From Candidatus Parcubacteria bacterium (GTDB taxonomy: Bacteria > Patescibacteriota > Saccharimonadia > Saccharimonadales > 2-12-FULL-41-12), in NCBI GenBank assembly GCA_019347895.1, contig JAHWKM010000006.1:1-57110 (forward strand): DNA of 57,110 nucleotides, read 5' to 3'. Below, piece by piece: positions 8,625-16,715 of this stretch; positions within the stretch are counted from its first letter, which is position 1, and every line of letters starts with the position of its first letter. The notes under the pieces are model-generated. The model did no database searches, was not told the DNA's origin, and saw only the letters and a program-made list of their open reading frames with translations. The position numbers were made by a program, and so were the translations under genes.

Positions 8625-10658
8625 ATGTTCAGAAAAAAAGACAGGACTACCAGTAGCTTAAAAGGCATGATAACCATAAGTATTCTGCTAGCGGCTTTCG
8701 TGCTGTTCGCGGTTGCCAGAAATACCGGCTTGGATGAATCAAACGCTACGGATAACAAATATTTGCAAAATTTATTGAAACGCTCGCTGGTAACGGCAAA
8801 CCTGCAGATCGCGGACGGCGTTATGCCCGCGACCAACCAGTGGTTTAGCTCTTTGATATTTTCCCGGGCGCCTCAGGCCCAGCCTGTCTATGCCTGGCCC
8901 CTAGCTTTGAAGCCCACTATATCCGGATTTCAGATTTCCCAGCCGCAGATTAATTCCAGCGCGGATACCATAGCAGCTCCCTTTAAGCCGCAGATCGAAG
9001 TCACTATGCGGGAGAAAGCAGAGCATAAGGTAGTGGAATATGACGATTTATCGGTGCGGTTTGAGCAAAAGGAAGCTGACGGCAAAAAACTATCGGCTCG
9101 CCTAACGCGCGGTTCGCCTTTTTTATTTATGTCGCTCGTGCGCGGCCAAACGCTTAGCCTAAAAAGCTTAGGCGGGCCAATAACCCAGCGGGGGGAGAAT
9201 TCTTATATTATTTCTGATGGAACTGTCCAATACGGTTTGCTGGCTCAAGACGCCGTAGAAATTGTGCGCGCCGGCTTAGAGATTAAAGCCAAAACCACCG
9301 GCCAACCAGGCGATTTGGCCTTATTTGCCATCCCCGGTAAAACTAGCAGTGAAGCATATTTTAAAGCAGCAGAAAGCCCGCTTGTTAAAACTGAAGTTAA
9401 AACTGATATACGGGGCGGGGAAATAACCACGAAGTATGATTTGCAAACCGAAGACGGCCAGCCAACTCTATACGGTACGCTGCCTTTTGCCAGCCGGCAA
9501 AGCTCTAGCCAATACGGCTCGTTTAACACACTTGAAGGTAAGCAGACCGTAAAAAGCGGAAATAGCTTTTTATTTAAAACAAAACTGCTAACGCCGAATT
9601 TAGAACTTGATGTATCTAACTTGTCTGCTAGGCAAAAAGAAAATATAAAAGAGTCGCTTGCCAAAGAGGCCGACCAATTAAAATTTAGCAAAAACGATAC
9701 ATATTTTGGCGGCAAGGAACTATATCGGGCGGCGCATCTGTTAAAGCTAGCTAAACAATTAGGCGAGGAGACTGCAGCTTCAACTATTCAAGGCAAATTA
9801 AAAACACAACTGGAAATGTGGTTGGATCCGAAAGGTTATAAAGACCGCTCCGTCAAGTATTTTTACTATGACAATGCTCTGAAGGGAATAGTTGGCATGG
9901 AGCACTCTTTTGGTTCAAACGAGTTCAATGACCATCATTTTCATTACGGATATTTTTTGGACGCGGCGGCTATATTGAGCGAGTATGACAGGGAATTTTT
10001 AAACGGTTATCGGGATTTTGTGGAGCTCATAATTAAAGATATCGCCAACAATAACAGGGAAGATAACGACTTTCCCTACCAGCGGGTGTCTGACCAATAC
10101 AGCGGTCACAGCTGGGCTTCGGGTTTTGGCAAGTTTGATGCCGGTCAAAACCAGGAATCTTCCTCGGAGGCTGTACATGCCTGGGAAGCGTTATACAGGT
10201 GGGGCAAAGTAACAGATAACCAAGAGGTGCAAAACCTAGCACTGGGTCTATATGGCCGTGAAGCCCAAGCAGCCCGGCGGCAATGGCTGAGCGTGGACAA
10301 AGAACAGCCGGGGTTTGAAAAGTATAATCATGCCATAGTTCCGTTAGTCTGGAGCGGCAAGCTGGATTACGCGACATTTTTTGATAACTCTCCGGAGGCC
10401 AAACTGGCAATCCAGCTCATACCGCTCGGCCCGGGCAGTAATTATTTGCAGTCCGAAAAGATAGTCAGCTCAAATCTTAAAGCCTTATACAAAGAAATCG
10501 GCAATAACCAGCCGGCCAAATTTAAGGATTATTTGGTAATGTATGAGTCCCTAATTGATAAAAAATCTGCCACCGGGAAGTTAAATAGCATTAAACCGGA
10601 AGACATAGATGGAGCCATTTCATTAAGCTATCTCCGGGCCTTTGTGTATTCGCAATGA
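8625..10658 (+). CDS. Membrane-anchored GH81 endo-beta-1,3-glucanase
   Basis: GH81 enzymes cut internal beta-1,3-glucosidic bonds (curdlan, laminarin, callose) by inversion. A signal anchor (about 13-33) places the 677-residue enzyme outside the membrane. The N-terminal beta domain begins with ATNQWFSSLIFS and QPVYAWPL, typical of the family. The C-terminal (alpha/alpha) barrel carries FNDHHFHYGYFLDAAA, SGHSWASGFGKF and GQNQESSSEAVHAWEALYRW near residues 508-526, where the conserved acidic catalytic residues sit. Start has AGGAGG at good spacing. As third gene of the GT2 operon it is best read as an editing or release hydrolase, like BcsZ with cellulose synthase. Predation on foreign beta-glucan is the alternative. 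Confidence 0.92.
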   Translation: MFRKKDRTTSSLKGMITISILLAAFVLFAVARNTGLDESNATDNKYLQNLLKRSLVTANLQIADGVMPATNQWFSSLIFSRAPQAQPVYAWPLALKPTISGFQISQPQINSSADTIAAPFKPQIEVTMREKAEHKVVEYDDLSVRFEQKEADGKKLSARLTRGSPFLFMSLVRGQTLSLKSLGGPITQRGENSYIISDGTVQYGLLAQDAVEIVRAGLEIKAKTTGQPGDLALFAIPGKTSSEAYFKAAESPLVKTEVKTDIRGGEITTKYDLQTEDGQPTLYGTLPFASRQSSSQYGSFNTLEGKQTVKSGNSFLFKTKLLTPNLELDVSNLSARQKENIKESLAKEADQLKFSKNDTYFGGKELYRAAHLLKLAKQLGEETAASTIQGKLKTQLEMWLDPKGYKDRSVKYFYYDNALKGIVGMEHSFGSNEFNDHHFHYGYFLDAAAILSEYDREFLNGYRDFVELIIKDIANNNREDNDFPYQRVSDQYSGHSWASGFGKFDAGQNQESSSEAVHAWEALYRWGKVTDNQEVQNLALGLYGREAQAARRQWLSVDKEQPGFEKYNHAIVPLVWSGKLDYATFFDNSPEAKLAIQLIPLGPGSNYLQSEKIVSSNLKALYKEIGNNQPAKFKDYLVMYESLIDKKSATGKLNSIKPEDIDGAISLSYLRAFVYSQ

Positions 10659-10662
10659 CTGA

Positions 10663-11250
10663 TTAGGCAGATTCTTCGGTATTAGCTGCGTCGTCATTTT
10701 GACCTGTAGCGTTGGGTTTCTTTTCTTCGGTGGTATCTTCTTCAGCATCTTCGTCTTCGGTTTCGTCTTCGGTGGTATTGCCCGGATTTCTACGATTCTC
10801 TTCTATGTCTTCCTTTTCTTCTACCTTTTCCTCTTTTTCTTCCGTATTATCATTATCCGGCTTTTGCGGTTTTGGTTCATCTTCCTCGTCTTCTTGCTCG
10901 GGCACAACCACGGGTGGCGGCGGTGTCAGTTTTTTCTGATCGAGGAGATTCCAGCCCGTATCATAAATTAAATGAATGCCTGTGTAATCGTTTAAAACGT
11001 CGTCATCATCTACTCTAAGTTGGTATACTTGTCTGTCAGAAAGTGAAATCTGCTTGACTTCTGTCACCGCGTGGCCTTGGTATTTCATTTGCGCATAAAT
11101 CAGAACATCGTAGGGCACAGGCACATTGTCAATAACCGTAGAGAGAAATGATGGCGCCGGTTTCGTGTCTTCTCCAGACGGAGCAGCAGAAACAGTGCCG
11201 CCTAGGCCGAGCATTGATATGGTAAATGCCAAAGCTATTCGCAACTTCAT
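10663..11250 (-). CDS. Secreted protein with PepSY-like domain and long acidic tail
   Basis: The start is set at 11250 (MKLRIAL) because GGAGG lies 5 nt before it; the longest frame begins four codons earlier. A signal peptide ends near VSAAPS. About 65 residues (VPYDVLIYAQMKYQGHAV, then VYQLRVDDDDVLNDYTGIHL) look like one PepSY-type repeat: a helix, then a Tyr-x-Val strand, then an acidic turn. The last ~85 residues are almost all Glu, Asp, Lys, Pro and Thr, low complexity and surely disordered. It converges on GH81 with 4 bp between the stops. Function unknown; a surface or metal-binding role is possible. Confidence 0.7.
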   Translation of the reverse strand: MKLRIALAFTISMLGLGGTVSAAPSGEDTKPAPSFLSTVIDNVPVPYDVLIYAQMKYQGHAVTEVKQISLSDRQVYQLRVDDDDVLNDYTGIHLIYDTGWNLLDQKKLTPPPPVVVPEQEDEEDEPKPQKPDNDNTEEKEEKVEEKEDIEENRRNPGNTTEDETEDEDAEEDTTEEKKPNATGQNDDAANTEESA

Positions 11251-11383
11251 GTCTGCCTCCATCCGATCAGCGGTTATAAACTGATACTAAGAAAGCAGTA
11301 TAGTATTAGCTTAGTTTTGTTTCTATAATATATTTTACTCTTGCCGTAAAGAATCAAAATCATTAACTATTTTTATTTGCAAT

Positions 11384-11519
11384 ATCATTAGACTGAACCA
11401 CCCGCACTTTTTGCAACGTAAGGGTTGCAAACGGAGAATGGACGAAATTGGCGCTTGAGCCAATTTCTCCTTCGCAGTGCCTGGAGTGGAGAAAAGTGTG
11501 GGTGGTTCAGATCATTAGA
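11384..11519. repeat. 9-bp target-site duplication flanking the MITE-like element
   Basis: ATCATTAGA occurs at 11384-11392 and again, identical, at 11511-11519, exactly outside the terminal inverted repeats of the 118-bp element. Perfect identity of both copies suggests a relatively recent insertion. Confidence 0.8.
11393..11510. mobile_element. 118-bp MITE-like non-autonomous transposable element
   Basis: The ends are 19-bp inverted repeats, CTGAACCACCCGCACTTTT at 11393-11411 and its complement at 11492-11510, matching at 18 of 19 positions. Both begin with CTGA and a 9-bp duplication flanks them. CTGA ends, 19-bp repeats and 9-bp duplications are known for IS4-group elements such as IS50 and IS10, so mobilisation by such a transposase is a reasonable guess. 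No transposase is in the window. The interior has two more hairpins: TTGCAAC/GTTGCAA (11411-11430) and GAAATTGGC/GCCAATTTC (11444-11467). It sits between the PepSY-like gene and the esterase gene and carries no ORF. Confidence 0.8.
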
Positions 11520-11542
11520 TTTAGATACTAAAAAAGAGCTGC

Positions 11543-12850
11543 CTACATGCCCCACGGATAGGTTTCCGGCAAATCATCATCCGCTCTTTCGCTGTGCAGC
11601 GGATGAAGTGCGCTGGTTTTATCCAGATATATAAAAGCATCATAGCGCTCCGGTAAGACAGTCGGCACGTAGTTGCCAAGGCGTTCGCGGCCAGGATGAT
11701 AAACCACACCGATAGCTCGGTGGTCTCTCGGCTCATTAAGATTCTCCTGGCCTCGTAATGACTCCGAAAGTATCAGTTTGTCGTGCGGTTGGGCCAAGTG
11801 CATCTGTCCCTCCCAGCTTTCCGGGCGGGCTGGCGGAATAGACATCACCTGGGCCTGTCCGTCCCAAGCAGTGCTGGCAATCACCGAGCCTTCCCAGGAA
11901 CCGAAGCCGACCAGATAAACATCTTCTTCGCCGTGGGCTTCTCGGGCTAATTGGCCGATATTGATCATGCCGTGATCTATCATGTCCGTGTAGCGGGCAT
12001 CGCCGACATGGGTGTTATGAGCCCAAACGATAGCCTTGGCATTGTGGCCATAGCGCTTCATCAGGTGGGTTAGCGTAGTTTGCATATGGTGGTCGCGGAT
12101 ATTCCAAGAAGCGGTGTCGCCGCGGATCATGGTGCGGTAGTAGTGCTCGGCGTTAGCTACCACCAAAGCGTTTTGCTTGGCATTAAAGGCCGCTTCAAAA
12201 TCGCTCTCGTAGTGCGGCAGCTGCTTTTGCATCAGCTGCAATATCAGCAGCACATCCGTCTCGCAGGATTGCGGCACGAAGGCCGTGTGCCGGGCGTAGC
12301 TATGTCCGTTGCCGCTAAACGGTTCAAAGCAGCTGTAGGCCTGGCGGGCCTGCTCGGCTGCCGCCGGATCAGTCTGTTCCAGATACTCGACTACGGCGTG
12401 AATCGAATCCCACAAGCTGTAAACGTCGAGGCCATAGAAGCCGGCGCGTTTATCAATGCTTAAATCAGAGTTATGACGGCGCAGCCATTCGATCAGCGGG
12501 ATTAGTTCACGGTTGGCCCACATCCAGGTTGGCCAACGCTTGTAGGCATTTAGGACTTGGCGGGCACTTTTTTCGGTGCCTGTGTAATGCTTTATGTAAC
12601 GGTTGACCCGGTAACAATCCGGCCAATCGCCCTCCACAGCGATAAAGGAAAAGCCTTTCTCCCGGATTAGCCGCCGGCTAAGGCGTGCCCGCCAGGCGTA
12701 ATACTCGCTGGTGCCGTGCGTGGCTTCGCCTAGCAAAACAAATCGGGCACTGCCGATACTGTCTATGAGAGCGTCCATATCTTCCGGCTTGCCCCAAGGC
12801 CGGGCGCAGGCCTCTATAGCCCGAACAGGGTCGGCGGCCAGCTTAACCAT
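11543..12850 (-). CDS. Erythromycin-esterase-family protein
   Basis: A 435-residue member of the EreA/EreB superfamily. It has LLGEATHGTSEYYAWRARL near residue 37, with the family's conserved Glu and His. FIAVEGDWPDCYRVNRYI follows, and later IVWAHNTHVGDARY near 278, another conserved His segment. True Ere enzymes hydrolyse the macrolide lactone; most chromosomal relatives have no proven substrate, so resistance should not be assumed. It overlaps the preceding phosphoribosyltransferase gene by 8 bp, a pairing found as neighbours or fusions in other bacteria. The 3' end lies 24 bp from the MITE duplication. Confidence 0.88.
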   Translation of the reverse strand: MVKLAADPVRAIEACARPWGKPEDMDALIDSIGSARFVLLGEATHGTSEYYAWRARLSRRLIREKGFSFIAVEGDWPDCYRVNRYIKHYTGTEKSARQVLNAYKRWPTWMWANRELIPLIEWLRRHNSDLSIDKRAGFYGLDVYSLWDSIHAVVEYLEQTDPAAAEQARQAYSCFEPFSGNGHSYARHTAFVPQSCETDVLLILQLMQKQLPHYESDFEAAFNAKQNALVVANAEHYYRTMIRGDTASWNIRDHHMQTTLTHLMKRYGHNAKAIVWAHNTHVGDARYTDMIDHGMINIGQLAREAHGEEDVYLVGFGSWEGSVIASTAWDGQAQVMSIPPARPESWEGQMHLAQPHDKLILSESLRGQENLNEPRDHRAIGVVYHPGRERLGNYVPTVLPERYDAFIYLDKTSALHPLHSERADDDLPETYPWGM

Positions 12851-13505
12851 GGCTCACTGCCGTCTTTCTTTTCGCGTTCCTCAGACTGTCTAGCAGTATA
12901 ATGACTTCCTCGTCCTCGACTTGGTCAAATTCATGATAATAGCTGCCTACTGCCCCCAGATAATACTCGGCTACTTCCAGGGCGACAAGTTCATTTACCT
13001 GTTGGCTGAGCCGTTCGGCTATATCCTTAGGTACTACAGGAATGGCCAGCAAAATTCTAGCCGGCTGTTTGGCTTTCACGTCTTCTATTGCCGCCATCAT
13101 CGTCAGTCCGGTGGCAATGCCGTCATCAACTATTATGGCTAACTTTTCTTCGGCGACTGTCGAGGGACGCCCCCTCATATAGAGTTGCCGGCGGCGTTTA
13201 GCTTCCTTTTGCTCCGCTTCGGCAGCTCCCCTCAACCAGTCTGGGTCGAGCCGGTCAACCTCATCGGGATTGCAGATGAGATGGCCCTCTTCGGTGATAG
13301 CACAGACGGCATATTCGGGGTAGCTTGGATGCCCGATTTTACGCGGGATCACCAGGTCCAGCGGCGCATCCAGATATTTTGCGATCTCTAGACCTAGCAC
13401 TACGCCGCCGCGGGGCAGGGCATAGATCACCGCGTCATGACTCTTATATTTATCCATTTTCTTAGCCAAAAGTTGTCCGGCCTCACTTCTGTTTTGATAT
13501 CGCAT
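12843..13505 (-). CDS. Phosphoribosyltransferase-domain protein paired with the esterase
   Basis: The start is chosen at 13505 (MRYQNRS) because GGGAGG sits 7 nt upstream; two ATGs just before it lie too close to that site. The type I phosphoribosyltransferase fold is seen in VIYALPRGGVVLGLEIA near the N-terminus and the PRPP loop AIIVDDGIATGLTM near residue 125. A ~50-residue insertion rich in charged residues separates them. The 220-residue length and the AxPRGGVxxG motif match the stand-alone type that often accompanies Ere-like proteins. Its substrate is unknown; nucleotide salvage is not established. Confidence 0.87.
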   Translation of the reverse strand: MRYQNRSEAGQLLAKKMDKYKSHDAVIYALPRGGVVLGLEIAKYLDAPLDLVIPRKIGHPSYPEYAVCAITEEGHLICNPDEVDRLDPDWLRGAAEAEQKEAKRRRQLYMRGRPSTVAEEKLAIIVDDGIATGLTMMAAIEDVKAKQPARILLAIPVVPKDIAERLSQQVNELVALEVAEYYLGAVGSYYHEFDQVEDEEVIILLDSLRNAKRKTAVSHG

Positions 13506-13740
13506 AATCATGCCTCCCATTACACTTTTATGCTAAATGCAATCAATATCCCACGCTATGACAAAACTCACAAACATAAAATGCGGCAGCTAACGGTTAC
13601 GTTTAGCTGCTGCTTGCAAAATTAAAAAAACTCAGGTAGCGGAAAGCTTTGAGAAGTGCGGGGTGTAGCAAAGGGTTTGTTTAATTTCTAACAGTAAGTT
13701 GCTTGTTTGCCGTATACACTATTTTATTAAGGAGGAAATT

Positions 13741-14043
13741 ATGGCAGACGACAATACGAATGACAACACGAGCGATGACCTAAACAATGACGACCAGTTT
13801 CTGGTAAATAATCCCGATGACACAAACCCCATGGATGACATCAAAAAAGATGAACAGCTGCCGGAGGATCACGCTACGCCTTTCTCGCCGCCCAGCGGTG
13901 TCCAAGACCGGATAGACGATACGCATCAAGTCACTGATGACATAAATGCTGAACATGAACACTACGATGCCGGCATAGAAGCGGAGTCAGGCGTCGATCT
14001 TCCCGGGGAAGCCGCTGATGAAGCCCAAGATCCACCGGTGTAA
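13741..14043 (+). CDS. Small acidic, disordered protein
   Basis: The start at 13741 is supported by AAGGAGG 6 nt upstream; the longer frame adds an unrelated 14 residues. The 100-residue product is extremely acidic (Asp, Glu, Asn) with LPEDHATPFSPPSGVQDRI and a HEHYDAG motif in the second half, and no hydrophobic core. No family recognised. Small acidic proteins with a similar His-Glu-x-Tyr-Asp segment seem familiar from CPR proteomes, but this is a recollection of pattern, not a match. The strong ribosome site suggests high expression. Confidence 0.65.
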   Translation: MADDNTNDNTSDDLNNDDQFLVNNPDDTNPMDDIKKDEQLPEDHATPFSPPSGVQDRIDDTHQVTDDINAEHEHYDAGIEAESGVDLPGEAADEAQDPPV

Positions 14044-14185
14044 CGAGATTGGAAGATCGGATGAATTTTTGTAAAAGTAACAACATATTATATTTTCTGA
14101 TTGCATGTTAGCGAGCAGCCAGATATAGTCACAAGTATATTTTATGTAGGGCCAACCTACAGCAGTTTATTTGTAGGAGAAGAGT

Positions 14186-15223
14186 ATGTCACAAAATGAG
14201 AGCTTGCTTAAAAGGCTGCAAGAAGGTTCGGTGCTGTGCGCCGAGGGTTATATTTTTGAACTGGAAAGGCGCGGCTATGTCAAAGCGGGCGCCTTTGTGC
14301 CGGAAGTCTTGCTGGAGCATCCGGAAGTTGTACGCCAGCTGCATCACGAGTTCGTCCGGGCCGGCAGCGATGTAACTTTGGCGCTGACTTATTACGCGCA
14401 CCGCGAAAAACTCAAAGCTATAGGGCGCGAAAATGACTTGGAAGCTATGAACCGGGCAGCCCTTAAGATTGCCAGTGAAGTAGCAAAAGAGACCGGCACT
14501 TTGTTCGCCGGCGATATCTGCAATACCAGCGCTTACGACGTCAATAACAAAGCCGCCAGCGACGAAGAAGTTCGGCGCCAATACACGGAACAGCTTCAGT
14601 GGGCTGTCGATGCCGGAGTAGATTTTGTGCTGGCCGAGACCCTTGAATACGTCGGCGAAGCCTTGGTCGCTTTAGAGGTCATAAAGAAGCATAATCTGCC
14701 GGCCGTCATTAATTTCGCAAGCAATTTGGAAAAAACCAAAGATGATTATGATTTGGTTGAAGCCTGTAAGATTCTCAAAGATAACAGGGCTGACGTCGTA
14801 GGCTTCAACTGCAGCCGAGGCCCCGCTGCCATGCTGCCGCTGCTGAAAAGATTGCGGGAGGCTGTTGTCGGGCCGATTTCCGCCTTGCCGGTGGCTTACC
14901 GTACCAGTCCGGCCAATCCCTCTTTCCAGTCCCTGAAAAACTCCGACGGCCAGCCCGCTTACACGCTTGGGCTCGATGAATTCCTTTGCACCCGCAAGGA
15001 AATGGCTGATTTTGCAGCCGAAGCCCAAAAACTGGGCGTTAGCTTTATCGGAATTTGTTGCGGCGCAGGACCGCATCATGTCCGGGCTATGGCTGAAGCG
15101 TTAGGCCGCACCGTTTTGGCCAGCAAGTACTCGCCCGATATGTCCCAGCATTATCTGGTCGGATCGGCCGATTACGCTAAAAAACACGAAGAACAATTCA
15201 TAGACCATTTTGCCGGCAAATAA
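14186..15223 (+). CDS. Homocysteine S-methyltransferase family protein
   Basis: This family transfers a methyl group from betaine, S-methylmethionine or methylfolate to homocysteine, giving methionine, using a zinc held by three cysteines. Here GFNCSRGP near residue 211 and IGICCGAGP near 290 give exactly that Cys plus Cys-Cys set. The TIM-barrel start SVLCAEGYIFELERRG and the GSDVTLALTYYAH strand also fit, and the length of 345 is normal for BHMT-like enzymes. The methyl donor is not decidable. With metK at 26.5 kb this suggests partial methionine/SAM recycling. Start has TAGGAGA. The response regulator follows 1 nt after the stop. Confidence 0.88.
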   Translation: MSQNESLLKRLQEGSVLCAEGYIFELERRGYVKAGAFVPEVLLEHPEVVRQLHHEFVRAGSDVTLALTYYAHREKLKAIGRENDLEAMNRAALKIASEVAKETGTLFAGDICNTSAYDVNNKAASDEEVRRQYTEQLQWAVDAGVDFVLAETLEYVGEALVALEVIKKHNLPAVINFASNLEKTKDDYDLVEACKILKDNRADVVGFNCSRGPAAMLPLLKRLREAVVGPISALPVAYRTSPANPSFQSLKNSDGQPAYTLGLDEFLCTRKEMADFAAEAQKLGVSFIGICCGAGPHHVRAMAEALGRTVLASKYSPDMSQHYLVGSADYAKKHEEQFIDHFAGK

Positions 15224-15224
15224 T

Positions 15225-15686
15225 ATGGATCAATTCGGATTATCGCAAAAAATCGTAATAGTTGAAGACAATGTGGCCTTGGCGGATATTTACAAAACCA
15301 GGTTGGAGCTGCTGGGTTACACCTGTTTTACTGCCTATGATGGCCGCGAAGCCCTTGCCCTGATAGAAAAGGAGCTGCCGGACTTAGTCTTACTTGATCT
15401 GATGGTTCCGAAAATCGCCGGCGACCAAATTTTGGAAACCATGCGCAAAAGCGAATGGGGCAAAAATATCAAAGTCTACATTATCTCGAACTTAAATGAA
15501 GTCGACGCCCCGGCCGGACTGCGCGAGCAGGGGATTGAAGGCTATGCTGTTAAAATGAATTTATCAAATGACCAGCTTGACCAGCTGGTCGACAGCGTCC
15601 TGAAGCCCTCCGACCAAGAAGAAGATACTTCGCTGGAGATTGACCACACCGAAGAGCTCCCGCCGACCCCTCAGCAAAAGCCATAG
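15225..15686 (+). CDS. Single-domain response regulator
   Basis: A receiver domain fills residues 8-125: acidic pair in IVIVEDN, phospho-acceptor Asp in LVLLDLMVPKIAGD (residue ~58), Ser in IISNLNE, and Lys in GYAVKMN where the usual K-P is K-M. About 30 acidic, Pro-rich residues follow; there is no DNA-binding output domain. ATG at 15225 is chosen one base after the upstream stop; a TTG 15 bp earlier is possible. No histidine kinase is in the window. It is probably a CheY/Spo0F-like intermediate, co-transcribed with the methyltransferase. Confidence 0.88.
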   Translation: MDQFGLSQKIVIVEDNVALADIYKTRLELLGYTCFTAYDGREALALIEKELPDLVLLDLMVPKIAGDQILETMRKSEWGKNIKVYIISNLNEVDAPAGLREQGIEGYAVKMNLSNDQLDQLVDSVLKPSDQEEDTSLEIDHTEELPPTPQQKP

Positions 15687-15703
15687 TCAATCTGGCAATA
15701 CTG

Positions 15704-16153
15704 CTATTTTTCAGCTAGTTCTTTGAGCTTTGCGAGAGCTTTGGGCCAGGTTCGCTCGAACATTTCTACATACTCGTCATCGCTGTCCATATCTATTAAA
15801 ACTTCAGTCCGGCCATTGGCTTCCCGCAACGTGTAGTTTTCATGGGCACCAGTCCAGCCTTTGGCTGCTTCGGCTGAGGCGTCTTCCACTCCGTCGCTTA
15901 TAACCCCTAAATGCTCTATTGAAATGAATTCAAAGGGTTTATTCTCGACAATTCGGCTGGTCATACCGCTTAGCTTGCCGTCTTTTTCAGGGGCCAAAAA
16001 CATTATCTTGCTGCCTTTGTCCCAGTTGCCATCAAAATAAGAACCGGGTGCGAAAACGCTTGTCCACTCACGGTAAGTCTGATCCCCCAGCATGGTACGC
16101 CAGACCTTTTCTTTAGGGGCGTCAATTTGCACGGAATAATGTAGTTTTTGCAT
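15704..16153 (-). CDS. SRPBCC (AHSA1-like) lipid/ligand-binding domain protein
   Basis: The 149 residues follow the helix-grip pattern of activator-of-Hsp90-like START proteins: LHYSVQIDAPKEKVWRTMLG at the N-terminus, YREWTSVFAPGSYFDGNW, a run of beta strands, then the long C-terminal helix FERTWPKALAKLKELAEK. This superfamily binds small hydrophobic ligands or acts as a stress-related accessory factor; the specific role is unknown. It is convergent with the response regulator and not in an evident operon. Confidence 0.85.
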   Translation of the reverse strand: MQKLHYSVQIDAPKEKVWRTMLGDQTYREWTSVFAPGSYFDGNWDKGSKIMFLAPEKDGKLSGMTSRIVENKPFEFISIEHLGVISDGVEDASAEAAKGWTGAHENYTLREANGRTEVLIDMDSDDEYVEMFERTWPKALAKLKELAEK

Positions 16154-16313
16154 AATCTAAAGTTATCACTTAAAAATATTGATGCGCTAATTTAATGCGC
16201 AAAACATAGTCTCTGCAGTTAGAAAATTAACAAATGCTACGCTGATGATAGACATCGCAATGAGTATCGTGCGTCCCGCGGATGAGGTCGACATTCTCCG
16301 GCGGGGTTAAGGC

Positions 16314-16679
16314 TTAACTCTGCAGGCAGGCTTGGATTGCTGAGGTTTCTTCCGGTTTCGGCTGCTCGCCTTGCTGCAATTCCTCGAAGCGTTTTTCGCC
16401 CAGTTTTTCACTGACACAATCCAGCTGCTCTTGGGTTGGCTGCGGTTGTTGTTGCGGCGGTTGCTGAGTTTGTTCCGCCGGCTGCGGCGTATCGGCTAAG
16501 TTTAGATTTTCGACCCAAGTACCGCTGCGAAATATTGCCACGGAAAGAAGAATGATCACCATAATTCCAACCACCGACCATACGATGTAGCTGATATTGC
16601 GGAGCCGCCGTGTCAGCAGACTATCGCCAGAATTTACATTTGCATTTGTTTTGCCGCTTGATTTAAATTTATTTACCAT
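16314..16679 (-). CDS. Small single-pass membrane protein with Gln/Pro linker and paired cysteines
   Basis: 121 residues: a basic cytoplasmic N-terminus, one helix (about 30-52), a Gln/Pro/Thr-rich linker and a C-terminal ~35-residue unit (LDCVSEKLGEKRFEEL, then EETSAIQACLQS). Its two cysteines bracket an amphipathic helix, so a small disulfide-stapled extracytoplasmic module is likely. No named family is recognised. The residues before the first Cys look freely mobile. Confidence 0.65.
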   Translation of the reverse strand: MVNKFKSSGKTNANVNSGDSLLTRRLRNISYIVWSVVGIMVIILLSVAIFRSGTWVENLNLADTPQPAEQTQQPPQQQPQPTQEQLDCVSEKLGEKRFEELQQGEQPKPEETSAIQACLQS

Positions 16680-16715
16680 AGCCTACAGCGTACCACATCC
16701 AGCTGTGCTTATTAT

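Noticed and set aside
6305-10658. A bacterial cellulose synthase operon (bcsABZ)
   Set aside because: No PilZ domain, no BcsB-like large periplasmic subunit, and the hydrolase is GH81, not GH8; the product is therefore not called cellulose.
10712-10971. Plus-strand ORFs rich in Ser or Phe
   Set aside because: They are antisense shadows of the Glu/Asp-rich tail of the secreted protein on the minus strand.
11393-11510. A multi-stem structured non-coding RNA
   Set aside because: The stems exist, but the exact 9-bp flanking duplication is better explained by transposition; no promoter was seen for it.
12080-12463. Plus-strand ORF of 127 codons inside the esterase gene
   Set aside because: Antisense to conserved esterase motifs, with no start signal of its own.
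11543-12850. Macrolide resistance gene
   Set aside because: Family membership alone does not show macrolide hydrolysis; chromosomal Ere-like proteins usually have no proven substrate.
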